Shown piece by piece: positions 19,918-31,810 of a stretch of 64,000 bases of DNA. The notes beneath the pieces are model-generated. The model was given only the letters and a program-made list of their open reading frames with translations. It was not told where the DNA came from and searched no databases. Within the stretch, counting starts at the first letter, position 1. Each line of letters begins with the position of its first letter. Location: assembly GCA_032158295.1 (NCBI GenBank), contig CM063246.1:4435371-4499370 (forward strand), read 5' to 3'. The translations under genes were made by a program, and so were the position numbers. The stretch comes from Pycnopodia helianthoides. Lineage: Eukaryota; Echinodermata; Asteroidea; Forcipulatida; Asteriidae.

Positions 19918-22900
19918 GCCTACATGTAACATCTAGTACCACAGGTATAAATAGGTCTGCAAGTACTCCAAGTCAAGAGCAGTATGCATTATACACATTG
20001 GCTTTCAACATTATTCCTGCAAATAGTAGCCCATGATCCATTTTACAGCAACCCGGTTATTGTGTACGTAACGAGTGGTGGAACCTTTGTACCAATGATC
20101 TGAGAGCCCTTGGCTTTATTCGGATAGTAATTGCTTCATATCCAATAAAATTATAACTGCTCAAAATAGTCATGATGGATGTATTCGGGCAATAAGCGGG
20201 GATGAAATTTAATGTACATGTACATCAGTTGAACGATTTCCCTTGTAATAGCGTACAAATGGCGTAGCAAAATGATACGCAAAATACATCAGTTGCTACT
20301 CAAAAATCATCATTTTGATGCTCAATTTTAGCATTCAGTGAGCATAAAACAAAATCAGTCAACAGTTTTGGCTGTGCAGAATTGTTGTATAAGAATCCTT
20401 CCCTGTACATGCACTATAATAATATATGGATTTATAAAGCGCACATTCTATAGCGCTACAGTAATAGATGTAAATAGATGTATGATTAAACATTGCAAAA
20501 ACATTGTGAGAAACTAGACACAGTACGCTCGTGTTAAAGAACAGTGTCTTCAGTTCCGTTTTGAAAGTTTCCAGAGAAACAATTTTATTTGTGGCAGGCC
20601 AATGCTACCTTTGAGCAAATTTTATCAGAGTTGCTTTGCACAATCATTTGCTAAGCACACAACAATCTTGCTTAGTACCAGAAACAGGTTATCAGCCACA
20701 ATATCAGACAAAGTAGAATTGATCGAGAATGGGTTCCGTTCCATGGAAAGCTTTGCTCAGTAGATACAATTTTTTAAGCACTATTGAGCACTGGTTTTTA
20801 ATTATTAAATTGTTAACAAATATATATATTTTTTTTCATGTGGAGAAAATTTAACAGTTGGTCACAATAAGATGAAAATACACCAGAAAACAGAACAATG
20901 AATTCCTGTCAAAAAGCTAAAAAGAAGCGACATCTTGTCTTGAATGTTTAAAATGTTCAAAACAAACGGAAAATTTTAGGTCATTGAGAACATAAACACA
21001 GTTCCTTATTGAGACTCTATTCTACATACTTGGTCAAAACCATCCATTCACGAATTATGCTCACTCTTGAAATAAATTAATCAAATATATGGCAGTTATA
21101 TTACACACTATATGAAATGTCATAACTACAAGGGAAAAAATCTGGGAAAAAATTCCAGCCGGTAACAGCAGGGGATTTATCAAGAGATTGGCTGCAATCA
21201 GCCGCCGGAAACAAAAGAAACAAGACGGGTTAGGAATTAACATAATCTATCAATTTTGGAATCAAATTTTCAGATAAACGGATTTGTTACACAAATATTT
21301 TTTTTTTATTTTTTTTTTTTTTACCATATGGTTGAATTGACTGCTGTATAAAATCGGCATGTGGTTACTTTAGATTTTTGTTTCCTTTCAATTTTAGCAG
21401 ACACATTATGTACTAAGTAGGTTTGGTTTGATGTGTTTGTTCAGTTGTTCTTTTGTTTGGAGGCACAATAGTGAGGTGTAAACTGCGGTTGCACGTGCTG
21501 AAGTAAAAAGCAGATGTTAATTTTATTTTCCTCTCTCGAAGATAAACTGGTGCAATGCACCAATAAACATGTAATTATGTTGAATCATTTCAGCAAACAC
21601 AATGGTAAAAACCACTGAAAGTACATGTACAAGAAATATCCAGACAAGAGAACAATGTTGGGTTCAAATCCTTCCTGTAAATCCGCAGGATTAAAAAGAG
21701 GCGGACAACGTAGAGGACAAACGAAGCAAAACAATAACACTAGAAAGGGTTTTAAAATTCATTCAATAGACCAATCTTGATCAAACTTTGAATGAAAAAC
21801 GGTGTAAGAAGCTAAATGAATCTTTTATAGGGTCATATGCTGGGGTCAAATATTCAAACTGAAATTTCTCCAAAAGTAGAAGAATTAACATTCTGAGAAT
21901 TCGTGGCGAGAGAGAGGCTTACTTTGCAATTCTTTTTTTTTTTTTCCTGGACCGTGTGATTTTTGTTTTGAAGTGAACTTATTTCTTATTATGGTGGGGG
22001 GGGGTCTCTCATTTGAGCAGATTAAGGTTTGTTCGTAAGGCACTATGCAATACAACTTTATTATTGTTACTATTTTAAATATTTTTTTGTTTTTTTGGTG
22101 GTTTATTTTTTACACATGCAATTGTTCAAGTCAAATATTCAAAAGACACGTTCACAAACATTACAATTAATCTTCCAACTTCATGTTGATGTTTCATTGT
22201 TTATTCTTTCAAAGACAATGTTTTTTGTTATGTTTTTTAATAGTGATCAAAACAGCGCCCCCAAAATCATTTAAGTACAGTTTTTATGCATTCACCAAGT
22301 TAAGGTATTATGCAAACCCACTCCAACTCTTTGAATTTAAAAAAAAAAAAGATTTTTGTAAACAAATATTTTTGTGGAGGTGCTGTTTTTCCTCCACAGC
22401 TGCATTAATGAACAGTCAAGACCTTTTCCAATGCATAGATTGGTATTTCTCAGGTAATTGTTCGATCGTACTCTAAAAATTGCGGAATAAATTTCCCCCT
22501 TCGCCTCGGGGGCTTCTGGGCATGCCGGATGAGACTTCAGACAGTACAGGCACCTTTACCGGCATCTCATTAAAGCCTCGACCAATCAGTTCTCATTATC
22601 TAAATGTCACATGTTTCATTTCGACGAATCAAGTCCCTTAATACTGGGCTCCGGAGGGGATCAAAGGCATACATATGTAAGACAATCTGTAACTGGTCAG
22701 TTGCCCCCTAAATCACAAACTGAAACTCGTTTAAAATTCTAGTGATGCACAAATTGTTCTTGCTACGAGCACTCAGGTTTTGTTACATATACATGGAGAT
22801 GAAGCAGCCATATTATTTTTACATCTTTAAAGGGTATTTGAAAATATGGGTAAACATCAATTTCCATTTTGTATATTTATGTAAAGGGAGAAATGGTGAA

Positions 22901-23571
22901 AAATCTTCTTCTTTTTTATTTATTAAAAGCTTGGTTGTTTAAAATCTTGATTGTTGCAAGCTTTTTTCAATTTATTTTTTTCATTCTGTTTATTAATTTT
23001 TGAAAACTAATTTTGTGCAGTTTAGCCTTGTACTTATTTCACCAGTTTAAAGAGATAAATATATCCACAAAATCTCTGGTTGGTTTACAATTGTTAAATA
23101 AACAACAACAACAAAACAAAACACACATAACCAGTACACACCTCTTTGTCTTAAAAAAAAAACAAGTATAATTACCTGTGTGCATTGCACTGTAGGTTTA
23201 TACATGATATACTTCTTAATTAAAAATATAAATCAACACAAAATTAAAATTGAGCTTGTCCGAGCAAGGAACGCTACATAGCCTTTATTCCCTTTAAGGA
23301 AAAATATTATGCAAAGTAGTGGTTTTCATATCACGCCGGAGGCAATGCTTAGTGGCTCATAGCACAGGCTCCTCACTTAGCAAAGGCTGGAATATTGTCC
23401 AATATTATTTACCCTGACGGATAACGCATGTTGTCGCTAGTTGCTCAACCAGATCCTGGTCTCCCACTCTTGTCTTCGGGGTAGGGTTTTACATTAATAC
23501 GAGGCATCTCCTATTATACACATTAGCGGAAGTGTGGGAGGATCTCTGGCATGTTTGTTGTTTACAGCGCG

Positions 23572-23572
<1 letters not shown>
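19918..23572. other. Non-coding stretch with repeat fragments
   Basis: A TTTATAAAGCGCACATTCTA fragment at 20432-20460 resembles common invertebrate repeat tails. A GCTTAAGCAG-family fragment spans about 20600-20710 (GCTAAGCACA, AGGTTATCAGCCACAATA). T-tracts at 21296-21322 and 21930-21945 and a G-tract at 21995-22004 are also seen. No exon is recognised. Confidence 0.4.

Positions 23573-23611
<39 letters not shown>
23573..23611. repeat. (GA)n microsatellite
   Basis: About 19 GA units followed by an A-rich run. The complementary frame is polySer-Leu and is not a gene. Confidence 0.9.
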
Positions 23612-23615
<4 letters not shown>

Positions 23616-24945
23616 AAGACTTAATCATTATTTTATTGATGTCGTTGGAAAGTAGGGTCGCGGGTAAATTATAGGGAGGGGTCGTTATCATTGTGGTGAT
23701 GTTGTTATGCCGGTGGCTAGGAAGGTCGTCGTCGTGTGTGGCTGGCTTGGTTTGATGTCCAACTCCATGAAGTTCAATATCCAGAACAACAAATCAAGCT
23801 ATTTTTTTTCCTAATTCAAGGTCATTTTTTGAATAATTGTTTGTGAACAAAACAAGGTTTTTCAAAGACAGTCGATTGTAAACTAAAGCTGATTTGAGTA
23901 GCAATCTTCCCTGACATAATTTTGCATTCGTGAGAGCTTTATTCATGTTATTAGAGAGGTGTGAATTTTGAAAGGGTACATTGCATGTACATGTACAAGT
24001 CAAGTTGCTTCCTGACTGCACAATGTCTACATGTATAAGTAAACCAAGAAATTCAGTTTTTGTTATTCTACAAAAACTAAATGTTCGTGAATGATGTCAT
24101 CAATGATGATGTCATTTTACCCTTCAGCTTGAAATTGTAGCTTTTTAGTAGTTCTTCTTTTCAACAAGGTCAAATTGGAGTCAAACCTGTGTTCCATTTG
24201 TTAAGTTTCTTCCGATGATGTATAGATTGTAAAACTCCACTGTTTGGTTCTGGGGTATAATTTTTTTTTCAAATATTGAACTTTGATTTCACAGAATTCA
24301 ATACCTGATGATGTCCTCCGGAATTCAATACCTGATGATGTCATCATGACATCATTGTTGCATGTACATTAAGTCAAGTTACTTCTCGAATGTAGAGTCC
24401 ACATGCATGTGTAAGTAAATTAATCTTACATTTTTTGCAGATGACTACTTTGGAGGCTGCAAAGAGTGGTGGGGTTGTTTTGATTTTTTAATTGCCCTCA
24501 ACATTTGTAGATTATCTTTATTCAACTATATAACTATTCCTCTGATTGAAAGAGATTTGTAAATTATGCTGAAAAAGCAGAATTTTCTGTTATCCCTCCT
24601 GGCAAAATGTCACATAACTAAATATGCACCAAGAAGACTACAGGTCGCATGGATCCTTTTAAGACTCAAAATTAATGCTTCATGAGTACAAAGTGAACGT
24701 TCTGGACAAGTTGGTTTGATGACCGTCAAGCATAGCGCACTTTGAAAGAGCGCTCGAAATAAACGTATTCTTGACAAAAAGGGAAACCTTTTTGCATCTC
24801 GCTGATGCCTGAAGCAAGTATTGAAAATGTTACACGACATTCAAGAGGGGATTAATGTATTCCAATCTGGTTCAACACGATTGAAACGTCAGTTCCGTCT
24901 CAACGGTTCCCTCACAATGCCACAAGCAAGGACGGGAAAACAGAA
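23612..24945. other. Non-coding stretch with a short duplicated phrase
   Basis: GAATTCAATACCTGATGATG occurs twice, about 29 bp apart, near 24295-24345. No gene is recognised. Confidence 0.4.
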
Positions 24946-25060
24946 CCTCAAAACAAAGCGCTTAGAGACTTTCTCTGAAGATGTTGGGCGCTGTATAAAA
25001 ACAGTTGTTATTATTCTTATTACTATCATTATTATTGTTGTTATTATTATTATTATGAAC
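24946..25060 (+). repeat. Repeat tail with (ATT)n
   Basis: AAAGCGCTTAGAGACTTTCT..GGGCGCTGTATAAA followed by ATT-rich repeats is a tail type common in marine invertebrate repeats. A 97-codon frame runs through it and is an artefact. Confidence 0.6.
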
Positions 25061-25899
25061 AAACAACCTGAGAAAAAGATAAACAAACTCTTTTTTACCA
25101 GTGTTTCAAACTAAAAGACACCTTCTCATCTCTCACAAAATTTCAAATGTTGATTTGTATTTCAAATGAAATGTACATTAGAAAAATACTCATTATTTGC
25201 CATTTTACTTTTCAGATCTTTTCAGGAATCAGACATTTCTGGGGTAACCATTTCTGTGCCATCTCTCTAAACAGTGTCAATAAATGCTGCGCCTTGTCCG
25301 AAGAAAAAAGCTTGTACAAGAATCTGGAATCTTCCAATTCAGCATAATTACATATTCCTCCAAAAAATGTGTCGAGACGGGGGGGGGGGGGGGGGGATTG
25401 TGTTATATTTCCACGCTTCGATTACTGATGTCGGCACAGTAACCACACCCGGACTGTAATTTGTGTAATAGATCAATATTGCCTGTTAACTAGATATCGG
25501 TTGTCAGACGGCATGGAAAAGTGTGCACCAATGACCAGAATAAATGAACAGCCTGCCAGCATCCCACCATGGTTATAAAGTACCTAGAAATCTGGAAAGA
25601 TAAAAACGGTCTACTTGTAATTGTTGCTATTCAACATTGGTAACCCTGAGGAAACTAAATGTGAGCTTCATCACCAAGCGATCTTTTTTTTGTATCTTTG
25701 TTTTGTCAACATTTGACTGATTTACATCTCTGTGTGGTGGTAGTGTCTTACTGAGTGTCCCAATTTTACCTAGAGTCTCCAGCTCAGTCTGGTTTCGGGC
25801 TTTTGTTGCTTGTTCCTGCTGTGGCATTTTCGTATAGCATTTATTAATTAGGGGAGGGAGTCAGTGCACAACAACACCACACAGTTATTTAGTAATACA
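25061..25899. other. Non-coding stretch with poly-G tract
   Basis: A G-run of 17 at 25380-25396 is the main landmark. A minus-strand ATG followed after 58 bases by a donor-like GTAAAA (25827 to 25770) is noted but not called. Confidence 0.4.
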
Positions 25900-26219
25900 T
25901 GTATGGCAATTACTCCAAAAATTAATTACCATAAAAACTCACTTGGTAAGAGGCATCGCAGCTGTTGATAATGTATAACGTTTTGAGAAATGATTCCCTT
26001 TTAGAGAAAGGGATTCACAAAAATATCAATCTGAGTAACGTTTCATGCATGAAACATTTCTCAGATTGTGTATTCCAATTACAAATTATTCTTCCTGTGT
26101 TGACATAACCACTCCAGATTTTTGGCGATATCTCAAAAATGCTACAACCTCTTGAAATTAAATTTTCACAGGTTAGTTTTGTTGTTCCAAAAAACCAAAG
26201 GAATACTTTGCCTTTAAAA
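25900..26219. mobile_element. MITE of the TTTAAAGG group, left end eroded
   Basis: It holds CATCGCAGCTGTTGATAATG, the core palindrome AATGTTTCATGCATGAAACA (in reverse sense) and the right end TTTGCCTTTAAA. The same core sits at about 63.33 kb. The left terminal repeat is not clear. Confidence 0.6.
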
Positions 26220-26874
26220 CCAAGAAGGCCCACTTGCTCCAAGGAACTATTTCCCTCCTTTTCTGTTTGCATCAATCTCACTCAAGGCCACACAGAGGTG
26301 AAGTGCCAAAGTACTGGCACAACTCTATCTACTATACTGTACAGTCCTTTATAAGTAAACACTAGCAAACAGAGGGAAAAGTGTATAGAACAAGTTTTTC
26401 TTCTCTTTATCCTCCATTGTCACCTGTAACTATCAACATTGCCATTTCACTTTTTTTGGGGGGGGGGGACTTTTATTCACCAAATACAACAATTTACATG
26501 ACCTGTTTGCCCCCTTCTTGAAAGCTTTTTCTGCTCACAAACTGATGTAATAAATGTAAAGGACGACTGCGCACGGTCACCCAATGAATCACAGGGGTTA
26601 TGGGAAACCGTGTGAATCTTTAGAAAGAAATCAAATGCGAGAAATCCATGCCTCTTACATTTGTACATGTATGCTTTAACATAAAGATGATTTGGATACA
26701 AGGGCTGCTGAATTAGTTCATGCGTGTGTGTCAACAAAGTAGATTCCCGCCTTTTACACAGTGTGTTCATTTTATGTTGTGTTGCCTTAAGTCCTTTTTG
26801 TTCCTAATGGAAGTTTAAACAGAAATTCCCCCCAGCCCGGTTTACACTTAAAGGTGAACGACCTTTGTAAGAAC

Positions 26875-27078
26875 TTGGCCTATAGTTTCATAGATGTTCA
26901 GAGCTGCAGAAAATTGCTTAACAAATTTCTGCTGAGCAATGATCAGCAGGAAACCAGTCGCAAATGGTACACATGACGTGGTATTTGGGCTAGAAACCTA
27001 TTTCTGGTAAGCAAAACAACTTTGTGCCTTGCTAATTTTTGAACTTAAGCAGCTTTATGAACTTGGACCCTGGGCCTG
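26875..27078. repeat. Palindromic GCTTAAGCAG repeat copy
   Basis: ACTTGGCCTATAGTTTCATAG..GAGCTGCAGAAAATTGCTTA on the left and CTTAAGCAGCTTTATGAACT..GGACCC on the right are inverted. ATGACGTGGTATTTGG and the CTGGTAAGCAAAAC stretch lie between. Confidence 0.65.
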
Positions 27079-27379
27079 ATGTTTTTTATTATTAAGTAAC
27101 ACATAAGACCTTCATTGGCATGAACAAAACTTGTTTGAAAAAAAAACTTCTAGCCAAATGAGTAAGAGTTGGAAATGTCAGCTACAATTTACTGTCAGTG
27201 TGATATCAAACCAGGTTTAAGAATAAGCTGTCCAAGTTTGCTGCGAACTGACGAGGGCATCAGAATTGCTCCTTTAAAACACTCAAAATATTGTTAAGAC
27301 TGAACAATTAGGCCATCAAATTACAACTTTATTAACAATACAAAATAGTCATAACTTATTTATTTGTTTATTCTGGTTG

Positions 27380-27630
27380 TGAAGCCAAGAATTCTCAGAA
27401 GAGTGGACTATACAACCCCCTGGAGAGAAGACAAAGCTAGAGGACAGGGAAGGGAATTTAGCCATAGACCTGGGGGGAAAACCCCAGAGAATTATTCCAG
27501 GGCCAGGGAAAACCCATGCCACCAGGTAGGGACTGAAAACCCAAGCCACACAGTGCCCCAGGCAGGAATCAAACCGGGGTCCTAGAGGTAGAAGGCGAGG
27601 GAAAGATACCACTACGCCAGCCCCCAACCG
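27380..27630 (-). mobile_element. SINE with tRNA-like head (family T4)
   Basis: On the minus strand the head reads GCTGGCGTAGTGGTATC with B-box-like CGGTTTGATTCC, followed by the body GGGTTTTCAGTCCCTACCTG and GCATGGGTTTTCCCTGG. The same body phrase (CTTCAGTCCCTACCTGATTG) occurs at 45.38 kb. The head is degraded. Confidence 0.7.
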
Positions 27631-28939
27631 CCTACTTATTCTACTTCTTAGTGCCCCACATAGTGTGTGTTATAAAGCGCAAATTCAAAGGAAAATTAGA
27701 ACACTCAGATAAACTGTTATCCCATACCATGTACACTTAAAAAAAAAAAATTTGAATAACAAATCCGGTTCGGCCGTTCTCTAATATAGTGGAGCAATGC
27801 ACACAAACCATTTAGTTTATTAGCTGTTCCGAACATTCAGTCCGAACAGCTTTTGAAATCGTCAAGATTTTTATTTATTGTTGTTATTTTTTCTGTGCAT
27901 AACCGGCAGACAGTGATGAAGAGTGAGGTTAAAGTGACTCTGTCTAACTGTCGTCAACCCATATGCTATTGATATCATCACAGGATGGAAGTGAGGAACT
28001 GTCATGACCTTATTCCACAGATGATCCTGTCTGGTTCAAATCAAAGGACCAAGTGTCCTCTACCCTTTTCCCCCGGGGGAAAAAAGAAACTTGACATTTG
28101 ACAAACGGAAATGCTACAGGAAAGAAGAAAAAAAAATATATTGAAGATCAACTTCTTTAAACTGTCAGAAATATTGAGAAGAATGACTTTTGATGTAAGG
28201 CGTGCACGGGAAGCAGAAGGCATATGCATTTACAATAGTCTGTTCTTTTAATTAAATGCATGAACTTTTGTGGCCAGTGGCGGCGGATGTGGAAATCGTT
28301 ACGTTTCAAAAGGAAATTCGCAGGAATTAATCAAAATTAATTCATGATTTCCGCTCCCAAACTTTTCTGGATCATGTGTACTTCTCAGGTGATTGGGAAA
28401 CTAAGATTTGTTTTTACGAGAATTGCATAACTTAAATCCTTGATTCTGATTGGTCGATAAATACCAACAAGAGTGTGATGTAAACCTAAGTTAAACGTTG
28501 GCCCAGATCAAACCCTTTTCTGTAACGCGCCATTTAAGATGCGTGTCAAGTATGCTTGAACATAAAATATATCACGTCGGCGGACATGGATCTTGAACAT
28601 GAACTGTAACTCAAATCAAATATGGAATACGTGTGAAGTTTCAATATATTATACTAATAATTACGTTTATGTGATAGCATTTGAAAACCTCTTTTCACTG
28701 TTTGTCTGCATTTGAGGGGAAAAAAAGCTTGTATCCCCAAGAAATGCAAATTTCACTACGACGTCGTGGGTCCACGGCACAAATTACATTCAACATGAGT
28801 CAATTTATTCTAATTAAATATACACTTTTAACTCAGTGTCCCATTATGGCCACTCCATACCTCATCAGGACCCCATCAGGGTGTTACTTTGATCACATAA
28901 AAAACCCTTGTGGCCGGTTAGTCAGCTTAAAGGTATTAT
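27631..28939. other. Non-coding stretch
   Basis: It includes a GATTCTGATTGGTCGATAAA phrase near 28443 that resembles GGTCGACCAATCAGAATCGA at 48.42 kb in inverted sense, so a faint shared repeat is likely. No gene is seen. Confidence 0.35.
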
Positions 28940-29092
28940 GCAGCATTGGTTAAAACAAAAAGAAATCCACCATTGTTTAATTTTAGTCTGAAAGCTTACT
29001 GATTATGAAGTTCATACTAGAACCATTTTTTCTCTGTGAATTATGCCCCTCTGAAATGAAGTCATATGTGAGAAAACTGTATCTGAAAACCT

Positions 29093-29494
29093 TTAAAGGA
29101 ACATTACAGAATTGGTTTTTGCTAACAAAACAGTTGCTGGCAGTGTATTAAGCACTTTATGTAATCCACCATATACATAAACTGACAAACCTGTAGAAGT
29201 TTGAGATCGTTCGGCCATCTGGGTCACGAGAAAATAGTGAAAAACCGAATACACATTTGCATGAAATCATATCGATTCATCAAATGAATAAAACGCTCAC
29301 TGAGCGATAAACTCCAATCGGAAAATTAGTTTATTCATTTCTCATCAAATATGGCATTTCAGACAAAAATATTTCAAGGGATGTTTTCTACTATTATCAT
29401 CATTAGACCATGTAAGTTTTATGTAAATCTGTGATCAAAAAGTATATTTTACAAGTTTGTTTCTTACCAATTCTGTAATGTTCCTTTTAAAATG
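29093..29494. mobile_element. MITE with TTTAAAGGAACATTACAG ends
   Basis: Ends TTTAAAGGAACATTACAGAA and (reverse complement) TTTAAAAGGAACATTACAGA are near-perfect inverted repeats, each followed by TTGGT. A same-family copy in the opposite orientation is at 50.11-50.50 kb, sharing CACTATTTTCTCGTGACCCA (inverted here) and the ends. Clear, fairly young element. Confidence 0.85.
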
Positions 29495-29639
29495 CCTCAG
29501 CTGATATCGGTTTGACAACCAAAATTGAGGACAATGCAGTGTTTAATTACTTCATGGACTTGTATATGGTTGATCACACAAAACATGAACACTGTCTGCG
29601 ACTATTATGTCAGCTCAACCTTACTACTAATCCTGTATA

Positions 29640-30070
29640 ATACATCTAAGTACACAAACAGGGCTCAAATTTGGTGAACAAATCCACAAGACAACAGGGC
29701 ATGTAGCTCAAAATCTTTAGCAGGCTTGTGAAAGTTTGTGCAAGCTCGTTTGATGTACATGTAGGTGTGTATTAAGTCTGAATTGGAAGGAACAAGACCG
29801 TCGCCGAGCTTGTCCAGTCATGGGCTTACTTGCCAAAAAGCAAAAAAAAACAATGGCCTTGGGCCTGCTGCCCAGAGTAAAATGCCTTGATACATGTACA
29901 TCATTGGTGTTTGGGAAAAATAGATTTATTCTAATCAAGTAAAATATTTGGTCCTTGGAAAAAAGGTAGGATACAAAAGCTGACCTACCTGTACACATGA
30001 CGGGCTTTAATTGACTTTTTAGGCTATTTAATCCTAATTTTTCAGATTTTTTCCCAGGGCAAACAATTGG
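29640..30070. repeat. Interspersed repeat shared with 42.82-42.95 kb
   Basis: TTGGAAAAAAGGTAGGATAC..AAGCTGACCTACCTG..CGGGCTTTAATTGAC here matches TTGGAAAAAAAGCGGGAACA..AGGGCTGACCTACATG..AGGCTTTAATCGGC near 42.83 kb. The class of repeat is unknown. Confidence 0.55.
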
Positions 30071-30204
30071 CCATCATGCCTGTCTAATACTATAGATTTC
30101 AACAAAAACACAGCAAACTATAAACAACAACAAAATCAGTGTTTATACACATTTTTGAATGTATCATTGAAAAGACCAAAAAGTTCTTTTAAAATGCTAA
30201 AATG

Positions 30205-30620
30205 ACCTTTAGGAGATAGCCTGTTAGTCTGATAAATAAAACAAGTAATGTACATGTATGGGAGCACTTCTAGGTCCTTTTGAAATCACGGCTTCTGTCA
30301 GTCATTTTGAAAACATAGGATTACAATACAGGGCTTCAAACAGGCAGATGGAGCCTAAGCCAGAGCCTAAGCCTAAGCCTAAGCCTAAGCCTAAGCCTAA
30401 GCCAGAGCCTAAGCCTAAGCCAGAGCCTAAGCCTAAGCAGAGCCTAAGCCTAAGCCAGAGCCTAAGCCTCAGCCAGAGCCTAAGCCAGAGCCTAAGCCTA
30501 AGCCAGAGCCCAAGCCTTGGCTTTCAACAAGAGCTAGTAAGACCATAATAGTTTATACACAAAAGTCTGCATGAGCTTTCATAGGAACAACTACTTCATC
30601 AGATCGTTGGTGTTTGAGAG
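30205..30620. repeat. Repeat interrupted by a CCTAAG-bearing MITE
   Basis: The left part (GATAGCCTGTTAGTCTGATA..GAGCACTTCTA, to 30271) and the right part (GTAAGACCATAATAG..AAAGTCTGCATGAG, from 30538) together match the uninterrupted repeat at about 53.72-53.88 kb (CCCTGTTAGACTGATAGATA..AAGATTGCATGAG). The pair defines the inserted element between them. Confidence 0.65.
30272..30537. mobile_element. MITE with amplified CCTAAG core
   Basis: The left end GGTCCTTTTGAAATCACGGC resembles the left end of the 48.6 kb MITE (GGCCCTTTTCAAATTCACGG). CTA stands on both sides. About 165 bp of its interior (30349-30515) is a mixed array of CCTAAG hexamers and AGAGCC units, apparently grown from an original AGAGCCTAAGCC phrase. 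The frame through it (Pro-Lys/Glu repeats) is an artefact. Confidence 0.65.
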
Positions 30621-31024
30621 ATACATGGTACATTCATCTAGTTTCAATGAACACACAGTACACTGTGAACGTTTCAACTAATTGGGTGATCATGTTTCTT
30701 TTAGAATATGCTGAAATAATGTTTTGCCCAAGAACTTTGTGCGAGTTTATTGTGTGCAAAAGATGAAGTCCGCCGATTGAAGAAGACAAAAATGGAGTCT
30801 TGAAATGAACTTCCTCATACACAGCAGAAATATGTAGGAAATATTCCTTGGGAAAACTGGTTTTGGTATCAAGTTGGTAAGAAGTTTAATAGCGTTGAGA
30901 TTTGAATTTGTCAATCGATTTCCACTGCATTACACCTTTAACACACAGTGCTAATGGGGGACTGTATTGACTTGAATCAAAGAGCACTTTTATGCCTGAA
31001 TTACAGACTACTCATGATAATTCA

Positions 31025-31150
31025 CTTAGGCCTAGTCCAAGTTGGCGGCTACGGCTGAGGATAGCCGCATCATCATGCATTAAAGTATAGGGCCTCCTTA
31101 GCAGCGACCTTAGCAACAGCCATAGCCATAGCCGATACGGCCTTGCAGAG
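31025..31150. repeat. GGCTACGG foldback repeat
   Basis: AAGTTGGCGGCTACGGCTGA on the left faces AGCCATAGCCGATACGGCCT on the right; CCTTAGCAGCGACCTTAGCA in the loop recurs at 49.86 kb. Ends AGGCC/GGCCT mark the copy. Confidence 0.65.
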
Positions 31151-31612
31151 TCTTGATCTTTTGCATTAAAGCAACTGTTACGAGTATTGTATTCAGGTAC
31201 ACAACGTGTAATGTTCTGTAAGACTATGTAAACAAATAAAAATAAGTTTGTCAGTCACTCTCTCTCTCTTTGTCCAGAAAAGAAACATACCCCGGTATTT
31301 CATACTACTATTTGAAACGGAACACCAAACAGAATATCACAATTTTTTTCTTTTAAAAAGTGCAGTTACATCTAATAATATTCAATAAATAGATAAACAA
31401 ATAACCCACAAGGTGCATGGAATTTGAAAAAAATATCTCAAAAGAGATGAAAAAAGAGAGATGGTTGGAAGAACAACCTCAAAAGTTTGAAACTCTTGAC
31501 CAATTGATACTATCTTTAAAACTGATTCAGTATTTCAACAATGTTCATAAATTTGGTCATAAATTTCATCATTTTGTTCACCATTTTCATAACATGTGTC
31601 CATAAAATAATG

Positions 31613-31810
31613 TACTGTGTGTGTGTGTGTTACAGCATTACTGCATGAAAAACGTACAAGAAAAACATTTTTGTATTTTCTAATTTCTATTTGTTATTAT
31701 TTTTATTTTTATTTTATTTTATTTTATTATTACTTATTTTGTTTTATTACTATTTAAATTTTATTTTATTTTTTATTTATTTTTTTCTTGGGGGGGGGGG
31801 GGGTGGATTA
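31613..31810. repeat. Simple repeats: (GT)n, (TTTTA)n, poly-G
   Basis: About nine GT units at 31615-31632, then TTTTA/TTTAT-rich DNA from about 31688 to 31788 running into a G-run of about 14 (31789-31802). Low complexity only. Confidence 0.85.

Noticed and set aside
25770..25827. Minus-strand ATG followed by 19 codons and a donor-like GTAAAA in phase 1
   Set aside because: The phase matches the other two exons, but the donor is weak, the start context is poor and such short cases arise by chance. Only junction reads could rescue it.
30258..30548. Open frame with Pro-Lys/Glu repeats; also a possible (TTAGGC)n telomere-like array on the minus strand
   Set aside because: The hexamer resembles the nematode telomere unit, but it is mixed with AGAGCC units, short, and enclosed in MITE ends inside another repeat. 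It is neither a gene nor a telomere.
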